A DNA stretch of 64,000 nucleotides from Bacteroidota bacterium (lineage in GTDB: Bacteria > Bacteroidota > Bacteroidia > Flavobacteriales > Weeksellaceae). Where the stretch lies: NCBI GenBank assembly GCA_023399595.1, contig JAEWOR010000021.1:1-64000 (forward strand), in the 5' to 3' direction. Under the pieces are notes generated by a model, which ran no database searches, was not told the origin of the DNA, and worked only from the letters and a program-made list of their open reading frames with translations. The first letter of the stretch is position 1. Each line of letters begins with the position of its first letter. Of this stretch, positions 32,315 through 40,865 are shown piece by piece. The position numbers were made by a program, and so were the translations under genes.

Positions 32315-33520
32315 ATGAACAACGTATATATCATAGATTATGTAAGAACGCCCATTTCTAAGTTGTCAGGAGGACTTTCTGAAGTTCGTGCCGATGATTT
32401 GGCAGCGATTGTTCTTAAAGAAATTGTAAAAAGAAATCCCAATGTTCCTGCAGAGGAAATTGAAGATGTTATCATGGGTTGCGCTAACCAAGCAGGTGAA
32501 GACAACCGTAATGTTGCAAGAATGGGGCTTTTATTAGCGGGAATTCCTTATAAAGTAGGTGGTGAAACCGTTAACAGACTTTGTGCATCGGGGATGTCGG
32601 CTGTAGCCAATGCTTTTCGTGCCATTGCTTCTGGTGAAGGCGAAATTTATATTGCAGGTGGAGTAGAGCATATGACGCGCTCTCCTTATGTGATGTCTAA
32701 ACCGAGTTCTGCATTTGGACGAGATTCTCAGATGTTTGATACTACTTTCGGATGGAGATTTATCAATCCTAAAATGAAAGAAATGTACGGCGTTGACGGA
32801 ATGGGAGAAACTGCCGAAAATTTAGCAGATATTCATCAAATTTCCCGTGAAGATCAAGACAAATTTGCACTTTGGTCTCAACAAAAAGCTGCAAAAGCTC
32901 AAGAAAACGGAAGATTAGCGGAAGAAATTGTTGCTGTAGAAATTCCACAAAGAAAAGGTGAACCTAAAATTTTCAGTCAGGATGAATTTATCAAACCAAC
33001 TTCTTCAATGGAAGGTTTAGGAAAACTTCGTCCTGCATTTAGAAAAGAAGGAACAGTTACCGCGGGAAATGCCTCTGGAATGAATGATGGAGCGGCTGCT
33101 TTAATTTTAGCAAGCGAAGAAGCTGTTAAAAAATACAACCTAAAACCTATCGCAAGAATCGTGGGTTCTGCTGTAGGCGGTGTGGAACCTAGAATTATGG
33201 GAATTGGACCTGTAGAAGCGACAAACAAATTGCTTTCCCGTTTGAATTTAACCTTAGATCAAATGGACATTATTGAATTAAATGAAGCATTTGCAGCTCA
33301 AGCTTTGGCCGTAACAAGAACTCTTGGATTAAAAGATGACGATTCAAGAATCAATCCTAATGGCGGGGCTATTGCTATTGGACATCCACTGGGAGTTTCA
33401 GGAGCGAGAATTATTGGTTCTGCAGCTTTAGAATTGAACAAGCAAAACAAAAAATATGCGTTGTGTACCCTTTGCATCGGTGTTGGTCAAGGTTACGCAA
33501 TGGTAATTGAACGTATTTAA
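32315..33520 (+). CDS. paaJ: 3-oxoadipyl-CoA / 3-oxo-5,6-dehydrosuberyl-CoA thiolase
   Basis: 401 aa thiolase, the last beta-oxidation enzyme of the paa pathway, releasing acetyl-CoA and eventually succinyl-CoA. The nucleophile is C90 in TVNRLCASGMSAVANAF. The C-terminal His is in GGAIAIGHPLGVSGARI and the second Cys in LCIGVGQGYAMVIER. The length and AGGVEHMTRSPYVM match PaaJ/PcaF. Context supports paaJ over a general thiolase. Confidence 0.93.
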   Translation: MNNVYIIDYVRTPISKLSGGLSEVRADDLAAIVLKEIVKRNPNVPAEEIEDVIMGCANQAGEDNRNVARMGLLLAGIPYKVGGETVNRLCASGMSAVANAFRAIASGEGEIYIAGGVEHMTRSPYVMSKPSSAFGRDSQMFDTTFGWRFINPKMKEMYGVDGMGETAENLADIHQISREDQDKFALWSQQKAAKAQENGRLAEEIVAVEIPQRKGEPKIFSQDEFIKPTSSMEGLGKLRPAFRKEGTVTAGNASGMNDGAAALILASEEAVKKYNLKPIARIVGSAVGGVEPRIMGIGPVEATNKLLSRLNLTLDQMDIIELNEAFAAQALAVTRTLGLKDDDSRINPNGGAIAIGHPLGVSGARIIGSAALELNKQNKKYALCTLCIGVGQGYAMVIERI

Positions 33521-33632
33521 TTTGAAAATGTGCTAATTTGAGAATTTGAAAATGCTTTTTGAAGCCACTTTAATTCTCAAATAAATATTTAGTTAAATTT
33601 TCAAATTAACTCATTCTCAAATTTTCAAATTT
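33521..33632. repeat. AATTTGA/TCAAATT word repeat, copy 3 (paaJ to paaY)
   Basis: TTTGAAAATGTGCTAATTTG and AGAATTTGAAAATGC on the left; AATTCTCAAATAAATA, TTTTCAAATTAACTC and ATTCTCAAATTTTCAAATTT on the right. This is the longest copy at about 110 nt. Confidence 0.7.
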
Positions 33633-33637
33633 TAATT

Positions 33638-34231
33638 ATGAACATTTATTCTTATCACGGGATTCGTCCCATTATAAAACCATCTGCTTTTATTCATCCT
33701 CAAGCGGTGATTATTGGCAATGTGGAAATTGGTGAAGAAGTTTATGTAGGTCCAAATGCTGTCATTCGTGGTGATTGGGGAAAGATTATTGTGAAAGATG
33801 GTGCCAATGTTCAGGAAAATTGTACACTTCACGTTTTTCCAGGTATTGAAACCATTTTAGAAGAATCTGCTCATATCGGCCATGGTGCAATTGTTCATTC
33901 TGGACATATCGGTAAAAATTGCCTTATCGGAATGAATTCAGTAATCATGGATAAAGCTTATATTGGCGATGAATCTATTGTGGGAGCTTTAGCTTTTGTT
34001 CCCGCAAATTTCAGATGTGAACCTCGAAAATTAATTGTAGGAAGTCCAGCAAAAATTATCCGTGATGTTTCCGATGAAATGATAAAATGGAAAACAGAGG
34101 GTACAAAATTATATCAAGAATTAGCTAGAGAAGGTAAAGAAGCTATCTTGCCCTGTGAGCCTTTTAGAGAATATGTAGAACAAATCCCAACCAAAATTGT
34201 TGATTACAGCATTTGGGACGATGTGAAATAA
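33638..34231 (+). CDS. paaY: PaaY, gamma-carbonic-anhydrase-fold thioesterase
   Basis: 197 aa left-handed beta-helix protein with hexapeptide repeats (AVIRGDWGKIIVKDGANVQE; HIGHGAIVHSGHIGKNCLIG). The metal-binding histidines of the gamma-class fold are in TLHVFP and HIGHG. PaaY is a thioesterase acting on ring-hydroxylated CoA esters and is regularly encoded with paa genes. The C-terminal tail with EYVEQIPTKIVDYSIWDD is normal. Confidence 0.92.
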   Translation: MNIYSYHGIRPIIKPSAFIHPQAVIIGNVEIGEEVYVGPNAVIRGDWGKIIVKDGANVQENCTLHVFPGIETILEESAHIGHGAIVHSGHIGKNCLIGMNSVIMDKAYIGDESIVGALAFVPANFRCEPRKLIVGSPAKIIRDVSDEMIKWKTEGTKLYQELAREGKEAILPCEPFREYVEQIPTKIVDYSIWDDVK

Positions 34232-34371
34232 TTTTTTTTTTTGGCAGACATTTTCAGCTTTCACTACTCACTTTTTAGCGCCAATCGAAAGCTAATGCTT
34301 ACCAAAAGAGCTCAAACATGCCGTTCAATCTGAGCTGTATTGTAGGGAAGTAAATAAAAATTGACGATTAA

Positions 34372-34560
34372 ATGAAAAATAATATCATACGAAGAAGTTT
34401 CGCGGTGGCTCTATTAGAAATCTTGCTTATGTGGGGTTTTTATGAACTTGCGGAATTAGATTATACGTTTAAGTTTTTTCTATTCTTGTTTCTTGGTTTT
34501 GTGATCATTCATTTAGTTATTTACTCACTTGAAAACAAATTCAAAAACAAAATTAAGTAG
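34372..34560 (+). CDS. small membrane protein of unknown function (first of a pair)
   Basis: 62 aa with two predicted membrane helices: RRSFAVALLEILLMWGFYEL and FFLFLFLGFVIIHLVIYSL, and a basic C-terminus (ENKFKNKIK). Not recognised. It starts 140 nt after paaY and is 3 nt from the next small membrane gene, so they are likely co-expressed. Confidence 0.6.
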   Translation: MKNNIIRRSFAVALLEILLMWGFYELAELDYTFKFFLFLFLGFVIIHLVIYSLENKFKNKIK

Positions 34561-34563
34561 AAT

Positions 34564-34788
34564 ATGAATCCCAGAATTTTTAATTCGAAGAATCTTATTA
34601 GAGCATTAATATTCGGAATTATTACTTTTCTATTGTATGGGTTGGTGGATGTAATCTTTGGTGATGAGGTAGATTTAAAATCAAACACAATAAAATCATT
34701 TATTATGTTTTTAATTTATATGTTGTTGGGATCTTCAGATGTTACATGGAAAGAGCTATTCATGGGTAAAAAGGCACTCAAAAAATAA
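34564..34788 (+). CDS. small membrane protein of unknown function (second of a pair)
   Basis: 74 aa with two hydrophobic segments (LIRALIFGIITFLLYGLVDV and SFIMFLIYMLLGSSDVTW) and a basic tail (GKKALKK). Not recognised. It pairs with the preceding small membrane gene (3-nt gap) and lies before paaZ. Whether it belongs to phenylacetate metabolism or is an unrelated insertion is unknown. Confidence 0.6.
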   Translation: MNPRIFNSKNLIRALIFGIITFLLYGLVDVIFGDEVDLKSNTIKSFIMFLIYMLLGSSDVTWKELFMGKKALKK

Positions 34789-34885
34789 ATAATAATTAGA
34801 AATGAATTATCTTACCAACGTAAAAGTATTGTTATAATGCTAAATTGGTAAATAGTTACATTTTTCAAAAGATAAATTTGAAACT

Positions 34886-37381
34886 ATGCAAAAATTAAAA
34901 AACTATATCGCTGGTCAATGGATCGAAGGAAACGGTGAAGGACTTCCGTTGTATAATGCTGTAAATGGTGAATTGGTGGCGGTTTCCGATACCACAGGTC
35001 TTAATTTTGAAGAGGCTTTGGAATACGGAAGGACCATCGGATACAAAAATTTAGCATCAATGACTTTTTATGATAGAGGTCAGATGTTGAAAAAAGTAGC
35101 CCTTTATCTTTTAGAAAGAAAGAAAAAATACTACGAACTTTCGTATAAAACAGGGGCTACTCACGCCGATTCTTGGGTAGATATAGAAGGAGGTTTTGGG
35201 ACTTTTTTCACGTATTCAGGGTTGGCAAAAAGAATGCTTCCAAACACGCCTTTTTGGGTAGATGGAGAAACTCAAAAAATCTCTGCAAACGGGACATTTT
35301 TAGGAACGCATATTTTAACGCCTTCAGAAGGGGTTTCAGTTCAAATTAATGCCTATAATTTTCCAGTTTGGGGGATGTTGGAGAAATTGTCAACTTCTTT
35401 ATTGGCTGGTGTTCCGTCGGTGGTAAAGCCTTCGCCTTTTGGTTCGTATTTAACGTATGAAGTTTTCAAAGATATGATTGAAAGCGGTTTCCTTCCCGAA
35501 GGAGCCATTCAATTGGTGTGCGGTGAGCCTGGAAATATTTTAGACTACGTTCAAGATGGAGATTCTGTATTGTTTACAGGTTCTGCAAATACGGGTAGAA
35601 AATTAAAATCTTTACCATCAATCGCAGGAAATGCCGTTCGTTTCAATATGGAAGCTGATTCTTTAAATGCTTCAATCCTTGGCTTGGATGCAAAACCTGG
35701 AACTCCAGAATTTGATTTATTCATTAAGGAAGTTCGAAACGAAATGACCACCAAAGCAGGTCAAAAATGTACATCTATTCGTAGGATTATCGTTCCCGAA
35801 AATTTGGTGGGAGATGTTCAAAATGCATTGTCAAAAGCTTTAGATCAGACAAAAATCGGAAATCCACTTTCCAGAGAAACCAGAATGGGATCTTTGGTCG
35901 GAAAACAACAATACGAAGAGGTGTTGAGAAAAATTGACATCCTAAAATCTGAAACTGAACTTATTTACGACGGAAAGCAAGAATTGGTAGATGCCGACTT
36001 CGAAAAAGGAGCATTTATGACGCCAAAATTATTCTTGAATGACAGTCCGTTCTCCAAAAATATCTCTCACGAAGTGGAAGCTTTCGGTCCGGTTTCAACC
36101 ATTATGCCTTACAAAGATGCGGATGAAGCTGCTGCGTTGGCAAAACGTGGAAAAGGAAGTTTGGTAGGTTCCATTATTTCTCACGACGAAAAATTCGTGG
36201 CTGAAACTACTTGGAAAATGGCTTCTATGCACGGAAGAGTTTTCGTGTTGAACAGAGATTCTGCAAAAGAAAGTACAGGTCACGGTTCGCCGCTTCCGAC
36301 TTTAATGCACGGTGGTCCTGGTAGAGCAGGAGGTGGTGAAGAAATGGGTGGTTTGAATGGGCTTCATTTTTTCCTTCAAAAAACTGCCATTCAAGGTTCG
36401 CCAGATATTGTAACGGCGATTACAAAAATTTATCAACAAGGTGCTGAAAAGAAATATTCTGACAAGCATCCTTTCCAAAAATATTTTGAAGAAGTTGAAG
36501 TTGGAGATTCTTTAGAAACTGCTGGTAGAACGGTTACAGATGCCGATATCGTGAATTTTTCTAATGTTTCTTGGGATCATTTCTATGCGCATACCGATGC
36601 AACGAGCTTAACAGGAACTATTTTTGATAAAACAGTTGCTCATGGTTATTTTATTCTTTCTGCTGCGGCTGGATTGTTTGTTTCTGGCAAAAAAGGTCCC
36701 GTGATTGCAAATTACGGTTTAGAAAATGCTAGTTTCTTCAAACCCGTTTATGCAGGAGATACGATTACGGTTTATTTAACGGCAAAAGAGAAAATCAATC
36801 GAGGAGTTAAAGGAAGAAATATTCCTTCTGGAGTTGTAAAATGGTTGGTGGAAGTGGTCAATCAGCGTGATGAGATGGTTTGCGTGGCCACGATTTTAAC
36901 TTTAGTGGCGAAAAAATCCCCTTTCATCGATTTGAATGTCACTAAAATTCAAAAATTATTGAACGGATTAACAGAAAATTCTCAACCAGTTTGGGGGAAA
37001 ATGTCTGCTCAAGCGATGATTGAACATTTAGAACAAGGTGTTTTGGTAAGCATGGGCGAACCAGAAGCTGAAACGTGCTATATTCCAGAAGATCATTTGG
37101 AAAAATGGCAAGATTCTTTGTACGGACATCGTGCAATGCCGAAAGATTTTAATGCTCCATTTATGCCGCAAGATGGTTCTATTCCAGCTTTTGTTCATAA
37201 AAATTTAGATGCAGCAAAAACTTCTTTTATTGATAATTTGAAGAAATTTATAGTCTATTACAAAGAAAATCCTGAAGCGGAACATATGAATTATGTTTTC
37301 GGAAAATTGAATAAAGAAATGTGGGAATTGCTTCACAAAAAGCATTTTACACATCATTTTGCGCAGTTTGGGCTTTTGTAA
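34886..37381 (+). CDS. paaZ: PaaZ ring-opening enzyme with a C-terminal DinB/DUF1569-like domain
   Basis: 831 aa. The first part is classical bifunctional PaaZ. The aldehyde dehydrogenase domain (residues 1-520) has E256 in FNMEADSLN and C295 in AGQKCTSIRR, the same numbering as E. coli PaaZ. The MaoC-type oxepin-CoA hydrolase domain (about 530-680) has D564 and H569 in VSWDHFYAHTD. E. coli PaaZ ends near 681 aa; here about 145 residues follow (FIDLNVTKIQKLLNGLTENS, then QPVWGKMSAQAMIEHLEQG) ending KKHFTHHFAQFGLL. H714, H820 and H824 fit a DinB-superfamily metal triad. The role of the fused domain is unknown. Confidence 0.93.
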   Translation: MQKLKNYIAGQWIEGNGEGLPLYNAVNGELVAVSDTTGLNFEEALEYGRTIGYKNLASMTFYDRGQMLKKVALYLLERKKKYYELSYKTGATHADSWVDIEGGFGTFFTYSGLAKRMLPNTPFWVDGETQKISANGTFLGTHILTPSEGVSVQINAYNFPVWGMLEKLSTSLLAGVPSVVKPSPFGSYLTYEVFKDMIESGFLPEGAIQLVCGEPGNILDYVQDGDSVLFTGSANTGRKLKSLPSIAGNAVRFNMEADSLNASILGLDAKPGTPEFDLFIKEVRNEMTTKAGQKCTSIRRIIVPENLVGDVQNALSKALDQTKIGNPLSRETRMGSLVGKQQYEEVLRKIDILKSETELIYDGKQELVDADFEKGAFMTPKLFLNDSPFSKNISHEVEAFGPVSTIMPYKDADEAAALAKRGKGSLVGSIISHDEKFVAETTWKMASMHGRVFVLNRDSAKESTGHGSPLPTLMHGGPGRAGGGEEMGGLNGLHFFLQKTAIQGSPDIVTAITKIYQQGAEKKYSDKHPFQKYFEEVEVGDSLETAGRTVTDADIVNFSNVSWDHFYAHTDATSLTGTIFDKTVAHGYFILSAAAGLFVSGKKGPVIANYGLENASFFKPVYAGDTITVYLTAKEKINRGVKGRNIPSGVVKWLVEVVNQRDEMVCVATILTLVAKKSPFIDLNVTKIQKLLNGLTENSQPVWGKMSAQAMIEHLEQGVLVSMGEPEAETCYIPEDHLEKWQDSLYGHRAMPKDFNAPFMPQDGSIPAFVHKNLDAAKTSFIDNLKKFIVYYKENPEAEHMNYVFGKLNKEMWELLHKKHFTHHFAQFGLL

Positions 37382-37394
37382 GTAGAAATTTCTC

Positions 37395-37427
37395 AGCCTT
37401 GTCAAGGTTCAAAACCTTGACAAGGCT
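37395..37427. repeat. perfect palindrome next to the RAYT remnant
   Basis: Arms of 15 nt, AGCCTTGTCAAGGTT and its exact complement, around CAA. It lies 13 nt after the paaZ stop codon and 16 nt before the transposase remnant. It could act as a terminator for the paa operon, but no U-tract follows. Confidence 0.85.
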
Positions 37428-37443
37428 TCACAAAACCCCAAAG

Positions 37444-37803
37444 ATGAAAAAAGATTGCACGCTTCAAAAATATTTTTCTAATCAATTTTCAAGAGTTTTT
37501 AATTTTTATTTTCAAGGGTTCAACAAAGTTTATAATCGACATGGTTCGTTGATTGAATCTTCATTTAAAAGAAAAGTAATAGATGATCAAACGTATTTAA
37601 AGCAAGTTCTCATTTATATCATCAAAATCTACAGAAATACGATTTGACTGAAGATTTTAAAACTTATCCATTTTTCTTTTTACAGAAATATTTTAAGCGA
37701 TTCTCGAACACTAGTTCAAAAATAGGATGTATTGAATTTGTTCGATGGTGAAAAGAATTTTATTGATGCGCTTCAAGTTGAATCTCCTATTGATAAATTT
37801 TAA
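37444..37803 (+). pseudogene. remnant of a REP-associated (Y1, IS200-like) transposase
   Basis: Three frames are needed to read it. The first gives QFSRVFNFYFQGFNKVYNRH and GSLIESSFKRKVIDDQTYLK with QVLIYI. After a shift near 37617, HQNLQKYDLTEDFKTYPF and QKYFKRFSNTSSKIGC are read; a second shift near 37737 gives LFDGEKNFIDALQVESPIDK and F, then TAA. This is the C-terminal half of the RAYT-type transposase found in flavobacteria. The N-terminal half with the HUH motif is missing. A dead fragment. Confidence 0.75.
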
Positions 37804-37817
37804 AATTCAAATAAATT

Positions 37818-38510
37818 ATGATGCAAGCTTTCGCTGATAAAGTCATTGATTTCAATAAAAACTTACAATTTTCTGGAAAACTTCCCGAAGGTTTTGAGGT
37901 GTTGAATCCCTATTTCGACAATCCAGAAACTATGATTGTTATGCAAAAGTTTTATCATAAATTTTATAACGATAATTATCAACGAAAATTCATCATTGGT
38001 ATTAATCCAAGTCGGCACGGAGCAGGAGTTACAGGCGTTCCTTTCACCGATACTAAACGTTTGAAGTCCGAATGTGGCATCGAAATGAAATCTGCTCATA
38101 CCCACGAAATTTCCTCGGTTTTCATGTATCATATGATTAACGCTTATGGTGGAGTTGAGGATTTTTATAAAAACTTTTATATCAATTCACCCTTTCCTTT
38201 AGCGATTGTCAGAAAAACAAAAAATGGTTTTTTAAACGCCAATTATTACGATGATAAAACACTTTTTGAAGATGTAAAACCTTTTATCATCGAATCTTTG
38301 AAGAAACATGTTGCTTTAGGTTTAGATACTTCAGAAGTTTTTGTTTTAGGTAAAAAGAACTCCGAATTTCTCACTAAAATTAATAATGAAGAACGCTTGT
38401 TCGAAAAAATGACCGTTTTGGAGCATCCACGCTACATCCAGCAATATAAATCCAAGGAAAAAGAATTGTATATTGACAAATATTTAATCGCATTCCATAA
38501 AATAAAATAG
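37818..38510 (+). CDS. SMUG2-like uracil-DNA glycosylase family protein (DUF4918)
   Basis: 230 aa. The motif FIIGINPSRHGAGVTGVPFT corresponds to the active-site motif of SMUG-type uracil-DNA glycosylases (G-x-NP...TGVPF), and TVLEHPRYIQQYK is at the position of the second conserved motif with its His. The whole protein matches the DUF4918/SMUG2 family, mainly of Bacteroidota. Predicted role is removal of damaged bases from DNA; the preferred base is not clear from sequence. Translation may begin at either of two adjacent ATGs (37818 or 37821). Confidence 0.85.
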   Translation: MMQAFADKVIDFNKNLQFSGKLPEGFEVLNPYFDNPETMIVMQKFYHKFYNDNYQRKFIIGINPSRHGAGVTGVPFTDTKRLKSECGIEMKSAHTHEISSVFMYHMINAYGGVEDFYKNFYINSPFPLAIVRKTKNGFLNANYYDDKTLFEDVKPFIIESLKKHVALGLDTSEVFVLGKKNSEFLTKINNEERLFEKMTVLEHPRYIQQYKSKEKELYIDKYLIAFHKIK

Positions 38511-38941
38511 TAATTCTATGCTTTGAAATCCGGAAGTTTATAATTAGTTTAAAAGTATTCGTTATCAATTGTTTTTCGATCTATTTCTGAAAACATAAAA
38601 AAAGATGAGAAATTCCTAGTGATTTATGCTTTTAAGCGAATCCTGATGTGCGGTAAAAAAATTGAAATTTAAAATGTTAATAATTTTTTATCATTAAAAT
38701 TAATAAAAAGCAAAAGTGATTCAAATATTTGAATCACTTTTTAAGCCTTTGTGTCGAGAGAGCAAAAAGTGATATAAGGTTATTAGTTTTTGTGTTTTTA
38801 GTAATAAACTATCTTTTCACTTTAGTAAAATTAGGAAATGATTGTTTTTTTAGAAAGAAAATGGCGTTACAAAAGCGTTACAAGTGTAATGTTTTGAAAA
38901 TTAGCATTTTAAATGTATTTTCGGATGAGTTTTTTTGAGAA
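38511..38941. other. 430-nt gap without a gene
   Basis: No coding region, RNA gene or promoter of confidence was seen. The only clear structure is the palindromic terminator at 38712-38741; the rest is AT-rich. Confidence 0.5.
38712..38741. terminator. bidirectional palindromic terminator
   Basis: A perfect palindrome of two 15-nt arms (AAAAGTGATTCAAAT and complement) with T on one side and A on the other. It lies between the glycosylase gene and the convergent TPR-HTH gene, about 200 nt from each. Confidence 0.65.
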
Positions 38942-40732
38942 TTATTCTTGAGTTTGTAGTAAAGAAATAGGGAAGTTTTGATTTTTCTCGCCAATTTTTT
39001 TCCTGATTCTGTGTTTTGTTACTCTTAAAGATGCAGGTGAAATGCCTAAAGCGGATGCAATTTCAGAGGTTGAAAGTTCTAATCGAAGCAGACATAAATA
39101 CCTCAGTTCAGCTGGTGTAAGTTCCGAATGATGTTGTCTTAAATTAGTCAGAAAGTTAGGATAAACTTTATCAAATTGTTTTTTGAATTCATTCCAATCT
39201 TCATTGGTTAGAATAGTGGTTTCTTTCAATTGGTTTATACGAGAAGAATCTTCTTGTTGAATTTCACCTTCAAAAGCCTCGATTATTTTGTTGTTTTGCG
39301 TTAATTTTTTTCGGAATTGCTCTAATTGAATTCCAGCAATTTCTGCTTCTTTTTTACTTTCTTCCAATTCTATTTCTGCATTCAATCTTTTGTTTTCAGA
39401 AATGCTAAACCTTAATTTTTGTCGGAAATAAGCGATAGCTCCCAAAACACCAAAAGCAAGAATGATAATGGCAAAAAGCAGAAAATTAATATTTCTTTTT
39501 GTTTTTTGTTTTTTTATGGTAGCTTCAGCTTCCTCAATAGAGTTTTTAAGATTTTCATGATTTAATTTTTCGGAAATTGAACTGTATTTTCTATTGCTGA
39601 TTTGTTTTTCTATCTCAGCTTTCTTTTGATAGAATTTTACATTGTATAAATAGGCGTTTTCAAATTGTTTAAGATCCCTGTAACAATCGGAAATAGCATG
39701 TAAAGATTTTACATTTTCTTTAGAATATTCATTTTCGCTACTATATACTAAAGATTTTTTATAGAAATCTAAGGCTTTTGAAGGGTTGTTTTGTTGAAAC
39801 TGAATATCACCAAAAAGGTTATATACTTTCGCAAGATCACTTTCAAGTTTATATTTTTCGGAAGAAAATAAGTTTTGTTCTAAAAGTTGAGTAGCTTTTT
39901 CAAAGTCTTTCTTCTGGATCATTATTCTTGCAATTCCACCATCAGCAATTCCATTCCAAATTTCTACAAATTGTTGATCGTATTTGGAAAATCTACCTTT
40001 ATAAGTTGAGGAATTAATTTTATAATCATCCAATGTTTTTTTAATTAATGAATAGTATTCTAGACTTTTTTCAACTTTTCCTATTTCGTAAAAGCTAGCT
40101 CCCAGAATATCCAATAAAAATATGTAGTAATCTAAATTTTCTTTTGGGTTTTTAATATGTTTTAATCCTTTTGATCCTTTTTGAATGCTTCCTATATAAT
40201 CCTGAGAACGATAATATCCAAGGCTTAAATTGTAATATCTAAAGAATAATTTTGGAAAATATTGAGCTCCAATTTTCTCTTGAGTTTCTACAGTTTTGCT
40301 GATATAATAAAGTTTTTCATCGGGATCACCAAAACCTTGTTCGAAATACAATGAATAAATTTCCGAGAGCAATTGTTCGTCATTAAGGATTAATGCAGAT
40401 TTTATACAATCTCTAAGTTGAGTTTTTAATTCTGGGCTAAGTTTTTGGTTTATTAAAACTTCTCCATTGGCTTCATAAAGTATAGAACGAACTTGTAGAC
40501 GTAAATTATTTTTTATCTCATCACTATTTTCAATTTCTGAAATTAATTCATTGAATTTCTTAGGATTATAATAATTTATTAAATCTTCGTAAGTTTTTAA
40601 GGATTCTTGAGTTTGAGTTTTATCATTTATAGACCAAATCTTCACTAAATCTTTTTTGGTGAATGTTTGTGAGTTGTAAAGTCCTAATGAAAATATGAAG
40701 AAAGCAATTAATATTTTTAAGAAAGTTGGCAA
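38942..40732 (-). CDS. membrane-anchored TPR protein with a LuxR-type HTH
   Basis: 596 aa one-component regulator. A signal peptide or anchor (LKILIAFFIFSLGLYNSQ) is followed by TPR-like helical repeats over residues about 30-400 (KVYNLFGDIQFQQNNPSKAL, DFYKKSLVYS). One transmembrane helix (NFLLFAIIILAFGVLGAIAY, about 412-434) then leads to a coiled coil and a C-terminal helix-turn-helix (LTPAELRYLCLLRLELSTSE, then IASALGISPASLRVTKHRIR). The HTH is cytoplasmic and the TPR part periplasmic. This architecture is widespread in Bacteroidota. Its ligand and targets are unknown. Confidence 0.88.
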   Translation of the reverse strand: MPTFLKILIAFFIFSLGLYNSQTFTKKDLVKIWSINDKTQTQESLKTYEDLINYYNPKKFNELISEIENSDEIKNNLRLQVRSILYEANGEVLINQKLSPELKTQLRDCIKSALILNDEQLLSEIYSLYFEQGFGDPDEKLYYISKTVETQEKIGAQYFPKLFFRYYNLSLGYYRSQDYIGSIQKGSKGLKHIKNPKENLDYYIFLLDILGASFYEIGKVEKSLEYYSLIKKTLDDYKINSSTYKGRFSKYDQQFVEIWNGIADGGIARIMIQKKDFEKATQLLEQNLFSSEKYKLESDLAKVYNLFGDIQFQQNNPSKALDFYKKSLVYSSENEYSKENVKSLHAISDCYRDLKQFENAYLYNVKFYQKKAEIEKQISNRKYSSISEKLNHENLKNSIEEAEATIKKQKTKRNINFLLFAIIILAFGVLGAIAYFRQKLRFSISENKRLNAEIELEESKKEAEIAGIQLEQFRKKLTQNNKIIEAFEGEIQQEDSSRINQLKETTILTNEDWNEFKKQFDKVYPNFLTNLRQHHSELTPAELRYLCLLRLELSTSEIASALGISPASLRVTKHRIRKKIGEKNQNFPISLLQTQE

Positions 40733-40834
40733 ATTAGTTTGTTTTTGAGCGATAAAATTAACAAATTATAGGTAATATAACAATATGTGTGGGTTTATTC
40801 TACTGTTGAAGACCTTCTGTTTTTTAAATTTTGT

Positions 40835-40842
40835 TATTTTTG
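40835..40842 (+). promoter_or_regulatory. -7 element of the enoyl-CoA hydratase gene
   Basis: TATTTTTG matches TAnnTTTG exactly, 23 nt before the ATG at 40866. No good -33 was found. Confidence 0.5.
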
Positions 40843-40865
40843 TAAGATTAAGATAAAAGATAAAA

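Noticed and set aside
34232..34371. Riboswitch or leader before the small membrane genes
   Set aside because: GAGCTC and CTGAGCT words are seen, but no consistent stem structure or known aptamer was found.
24173..37381. The paa operon as a recently acquired genomic island
   Set aside because: Base composition and promoter form look like the neighbouring genes, no integrase or attachment repeats flank the cluster, and the only transposase is a dead fragment at one end.
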